Shown: in pieces, positions 61,471-64,000 of the stretch
Layout: each line of letters opens with the position of its first letter
Position numbering within the stretch: position 1 is the first letter of the stretch
Assembly (NCBI GenBank): GCA_021848365.1
Contig: JAJZUS010000003.1
Span: 1 to 64,000 of the forward strand
Direction: 5' to 3'
DNA: 64,000 nt
Source: Actinomycetes bacterium
GTDB taxonomy: Bacteria > Actinomycetota > Acidimicrobiia > Acidimicrobiales > RAAP-2
Notes under the pieces: generated by a model
Told to the model about the DNA's origin: nothing
Seen by the model: only the letters and a program-made list of their open reading frames with translations
Databases searched by the model: none
Translations under genes and position numbers: made by a program

Positions 61471-62210
61471 TCGCCGCGCTGCCTGGTTCGTTCGTGGCCG
61501 CGATGCCCCTCGCCTTCGCGGCGGGCCTGGTCTCGTTCATCTCACCCTGCGTGCTGCCTCTCCTGCCCGGGTACTTGGCCTTCCTGAGCGGGGCCACGGG
61601 ATCGATCGAGGGTGCGCGGGGCCGGGGCCGTGCCGTCCTGGGAGCCCTGGCCTTCGTCGTTGGCTTCGCCGCCGTCTTCGTCAGCTTCGGCGCCCTGTTC
61701 GGCGGACTCGGGTCGACGCTCCGATCCCATCAGCGAGAGCTGGCGATCGTCTTCGGCGTCATCACGATCGTGCTCGGGCTCTTCTTCGCGGGCTGGTGGC
61801 CGAGGTCGTGGCTCCAGCGGGAACGTCGGGTGCACCGGGTGCCGCGGGCCTCGGTGGTGGGAGCCGCCGCCCTCGGCGTGCTCTTCGCGCTGGGCTGGAC
61901 GCCGTGCATCGGACCCACGCTGTCGGCCATCCTCGGGCTCGCGGCCTCGTCGTCGGGGGCCACCGCCGTGCGGGGCTCGGCCCTCGCCTTCGTCTACTGC
62001 CTCGGCCTGGGCCTCCCCTTCGTGGTCGCCGCCGTCTTCTCGGAGTGGGCCGCGAGCACGTCGGCCTGGCTGCGACGCCACCACCGGGCCGTCGCCCGAG
62101 TCGGGGGAGGGATGCTCGTCGTCATCGGGCTGCTCGAGGTCTCGGGAGCGTGGCAGAGTTTCGTGCTCTGGCTGCAGGTGCACCTCCCCGCGTCGAACGC
62201 CCTGCTCTAA
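61467..62210 (+). CDS. ccdA: cytochrome c biogenesis protein CcdA (thiol-disulfide transporter)
   Basis: CcdA passes reducing electrons across the membrane for cytochrome c maturation. The 247-residue protein has six membrane segments and the redox cysteines in SFISPCVLPLLPGYLAFLSG and ALGWTPCIGPTLSAILG. It overlaps menD by 4 nt (ATGA), linking quinone and cytochrome supply; ResB/ResC are not in the window. Confidence 0.93.
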   Translation: MIAALPGSFVAAMPLAFAAGLVSFISPCVLPLLPGYLAFLSGATGSIEGARGRGRAVLGALAFVVGFAAVFVSFGALFGGLGSTLRSHQRELAIVFGVITIVLGLFFAGWWPRSWLQRERRVHRVPRASVVGAAALGVLFALGWTPCIGPTLSAILGLAASSSGATAVRGSALAFVYCLGLGLPFVVAAVFSEWAASTSAWLRRHHRAVARVGGGMLVVIGLLEVSGAWQSFVLWLQVHLPASNALL

Positions 62211-62232
62211 CGGGTCGCGTCGGAGCCCTCCG

Positions 62233-62238
62233 TAGACT
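62233..62238 (+). promoter_or_regulatory. -10 box for leaderless tyrS
   Basis: TAGACT lies exactly 6 nt before ATG 62245. Confidence 0.55.
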
Positions 62239-62244
62239 GTCGCC

Positions 62245-63528
62245 ATGCGACTGCGCGACGATTGGGCCTTTCGGGGACTCGTTCACCAGGTGACGGACGA
62301 CTCCGTGCTGGACCGGCTCTCGTCGGGAGGCGTTACCGCCTACGTGGGCTTCGATCCGACGGCCTCGTCGCTCCATCTCGGCAGCCTGCTGCAGATCTGC
62401 AACCTGCGTCGGCTCCAGGATGCGGGAAACCGTCCGATCGCCCTCGCCGGAGGTGGTACGGGCCTGGTCGGCGACCCCAGCTTCAAGGACGCGGAACGCC
62501 CCCTGCTCGACGTCGACCAGTTGGCCGCGAACCTCGAGGGCATCGGGCGGCAGTTGGAGCGCTTCCTCGACTTCTCGAGCGACGCCGGTGCGCGTCGCGC
62601 ACTGCTCCTCGACAACGCCAACTGGCTGACGACGATCTCGCTCACCGACTTCCTGCGCGACGTCGGCAAGCACTTCACGGTTAATCAGATGGTCGCCAAG
62701 GAGTCCGTGCGCAGTCGCCTGGATCGTGACGACGTGGGCCTCTCCTTCACCGAGTTCTCCTACATGCTCCTGCAGGCCTACGACTTCCTGCGTCTGCACC
62801 TGGACTACGACTGCTCCCTGCAGCTGGGCGGGTCGGACCAGTGGGGCAACATCACCATGGGCGCAGAGCTCGTGCGCAAGGTCACGGGTGACGCCGTCGC
62901 CGGGCTGACCTCGCCCCTGCTCGTGCGGCCCGACGGCCGCAAGTACGGCAAGTCCGAGGCGGGCAACGAGAGGATCTGGCTGGACGCGGAGCGGACGTCA
63001 CCCTTCGCGTTGTACCAGTTCCTCCTCAACACCGAGGACCAGATGGTGTCGACGCTGCTGCGTTTCTACACGTTCCTCGACCACGAAGAGATCCGGGCGC
63101 TCGACGAGTCCGTGCGCACCGCCCCGAGCGAGCGACGCGCTCAGCGCGCGCTCGCCGACGCGGTCGTGGGCTTCGTCCACGGCACCGAGGCCGCGCGGCA
63201 CGCCGCGCGGGCGGGCGAGGCGCTCTTCAGCGAGGCGATCGTGGATCTCGACGAGCGGACCCTGATGGAGGTCGTGGGAGACGCTCCGTCATCGACCGTG
63301 CCCCGGGGTGACGCTCTCGCCGGCCTCGACCCCGTCGACCTCCTCGTGACGACCGGTCTCGCCACGTCGAAGAGTGAGGCGCGACGCTTTCTCGATCAGG
63401 GCGGTGTGTACCTGAACAACACGCGCGTCGAGCCCGGAACCCTCATCGGTGTCGAGCGGGCGCTGCACGAGCGCTACCTCGTCGTGCGCCGGGGGCGACG
63501 CCAGTTGCACCTCGTGGTCCTGGCGTGA
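62245..63528 (+). CDS. tyrS: tyrosine-tRNA ligase
   Basis: Class I synthetase, 427 residues, with the HIGH motif as SLHLGSLL (about 42-49), GGSDQWGNITMG, the KMSKS loop as KYGKS (233-237) and a C-terminal S4-like RNA-binding domain (TSKSEARRFLDQGGVYLNNTRV). This domain layout is the bacterial TyrRS type. ATG 62245 is supported by TAGACT 6 nt upstream, with no Shine-Dalgarno. Confidence 0.97.
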   Translation: MRLRDDWAFRGLVHQVTDDSVLDRLSSGGVTAYVGFDPTASSLHLGSLLQICNLRRLQDAGNRPIALAGGGTGLVGDPSFKDAERPLLDVDQLAANLEGIGRQLERFLDFSSDAGARRALLLDNANWLTTISLTDFLRDVGKHFTVNQMVAKESVRSRLDRDDVGLSFTEFSYMLLQAYDFLRLHLDYDCSLQLGGSDQWGNITMGAELVRKVTGDAVAGLTSPLLVRPDGRKYGKSEAGNERIWLDAERTSPFALYQFLLNTEDQMVSTLLRFYTFLDHEEIRALDESVRTAPSERRAQRALADAVVGFVHGTEAARHAARAGEALFSEAIVDLDERTLMEVVGDAPSSTVPRGDALAGLDPVDLLVTTGLATSKSEARRFLDQGGVYLNNTRVEPGTLIGVERALHERYLVVRRGRRQLHLVVLA

Positions 63529-63953
63529 GGCGACTGCTCGCGCTGGCCCTCGCCGGACTGGGCCTCACGGCGTGCGGCTCCGTCTCGCCCGGGACCGCCT
63601 TGCGGTCGTGGGTCTCCCAGAGTTCGTTCGTCGCGAACACGCGAACGCTGCAGGGTGACGCGAGTCACGCGGCGACCGTGTTGCGGCGGGCGGACTCGAC
63701 GTCCGGGCAGTTGCATCTCGTCTGTGGCGTCCTGCTGTACGACACCGAGGCGGCCAACGCGTCCCTGCCGAGCCCTGACGCCACCACGACCCAATTGCTC
63801 ACGCGCGCCTACACGCTTCTCGGTGCGGGGGCGAACCGCTGCTACCGCGCGGGGACGTCCCCGACGGCGCGCGCGGCAGCGCTCGGCGACCTGGGCTCCG
63901 GCGCGGCGCTGCTCGCCGAGGCGAGCGCGCGGATCGCCAACGCGGGCGGCTGA
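63525..63953 (+). CDS. small predicted lipoprotein
   Basis: The 142-residue protein from GTG 63525 begins with a short lipoprotein signal (MRRLLALALAGLGLTAC; lipobox LTAC with Cys17) and an Ala/Ser/Thr-rich mature part with two further cysteines. It overlaps the tyrS stop by 4 nt. No family is recognised. LspA at 41287 would process it. Confidence 0.75.
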   Translation: MRRLLALALAGLGLTACGSVSPGTALRSWVSQSSFVANTRTLQGDASHAATVLRRADSTSGQLHLVCGVLLYDTEAANASLPSPDATTTQLLTRAYTLLGAGANRCYRAGTSPTARAAALGDLGSGAALLAEASARIANAGG

Positions 63954-63957
63954 GCGT

Positions 63958-64000
63958 TCAGCCCTGTGGGGGTCGCAGGTCGATCTCGAGACGCAGGATC
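63958..64000 (-). CDS. 3' end of a minus-strand gene running off the window
   Basis: On the minus strand a frame enters from the right edge and ends ...ILRLEIDLRPPQG at TGA (63960-63958). It is convergent with the lipoprotein gene, separated by 4 bases. Too short to identify; coding nature rests on codon usage and the tight convergent arrangement seen elsewhere in this window. Confidence 0.4.
   Translation of the reverse strand, partial: ILRLEIDLRPPQG

Overview
The window is a dense, GC-rich chromosomal segment that reads as Actinomycetota. The lineage evidence is a Bpa/PafE-type proteasome activator (DUF2587), a DUF3040 membrane protein, FtsZ with SepF and DivIVA but no FtsA or MinCDE, a single-domain MraZ-led dcw cluster, and the classical menaquinone route. 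A deep-branching class such as Acidimicrobiia fits, but that placement is inference. No rRNA, CRISPR array, prophage or intact insertion sequence is visible. The only mobile trace is a possible transposase C-terminus at the extreme left edge. No stretch above 300 bases lacks a gene; the longest gaps are 43547-43826, 24804-25000 and 11125-11269.

Layout. 1-265: transposase-like remnant, tRNA-Leu(UAG) and the clpP promoter. 266-3588: clpP, a Wzm/Wzt polysaccharide exporter and a HAD phosphatase. 3691-7306: aldo/keto reductase, acyl-CoA synthetase, oligoribonuclease and dUTPase. 7343-11124: tRNA-Gly(GCC), CoA-transferase, HSL-type esterase and a formylglycine sulfatase/phosphonate monoester hydrolase. 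11270-17457: polar amino-acid ABC importer, class III CoA-transferase, nitroreductase and ABC-2 exporter. 17504-24803: Fur-type regulator, MsrA, nitronate monooxygenase, NhaA, DHA2 efflux pump, low-molecular-weight phosphatase, DUF3040, HNH protein and lipoate-ligase-like protein.

24942-43546: a division and cell-wall cluster, mraZ-rsmH-ftsL-ftsI-murE-mraY-ftsW-murG-murC-murB-ftsQ // ftsZ-yggS-sepF-yggT // divIVA // a histone-H1-like/DksA fusion-lspA-rluD, closed by a convergent group 2 sigma factor. murF and murD are absent from their usual places, and ileS, often found between divIVA and the DksA-like gene, is also missing. Genes from mraZ to ftsQ overlap by 1-7 nt, so one translationally coupled transcript is likely. 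43827-52357: bpa, dnaE, two unrecognised proteins, a YyaL-type thioredoxin-fold protein and a Gfo/Idh/MocA oxidoreductase. 52495-55834: sugar ABC importer. 55909-62210: menE, menB, menA, menH, menD and ccdA. 62245-64000: tyrS, a small lipoprotein and the edge of a minus-strand gene.

Cross-cutting signals. Many genes start 6-8 nt after a TANNNT box without a Shine-Dalgarno, the signature of leaderless transcripts; a few, notably ftsZ, have a full -35/-10 promoter with a leader. Nearly every convergent gene pair abuts or overlaps at its stops, by up to 74 nt. The mraZ promoter carries three copies of CGAAGTGG spaced 20 and 10 bp. The least conventional protein is the 371-residue fusion of an H1-like Lys/Ala repeat tail to a C4 zinc finger.
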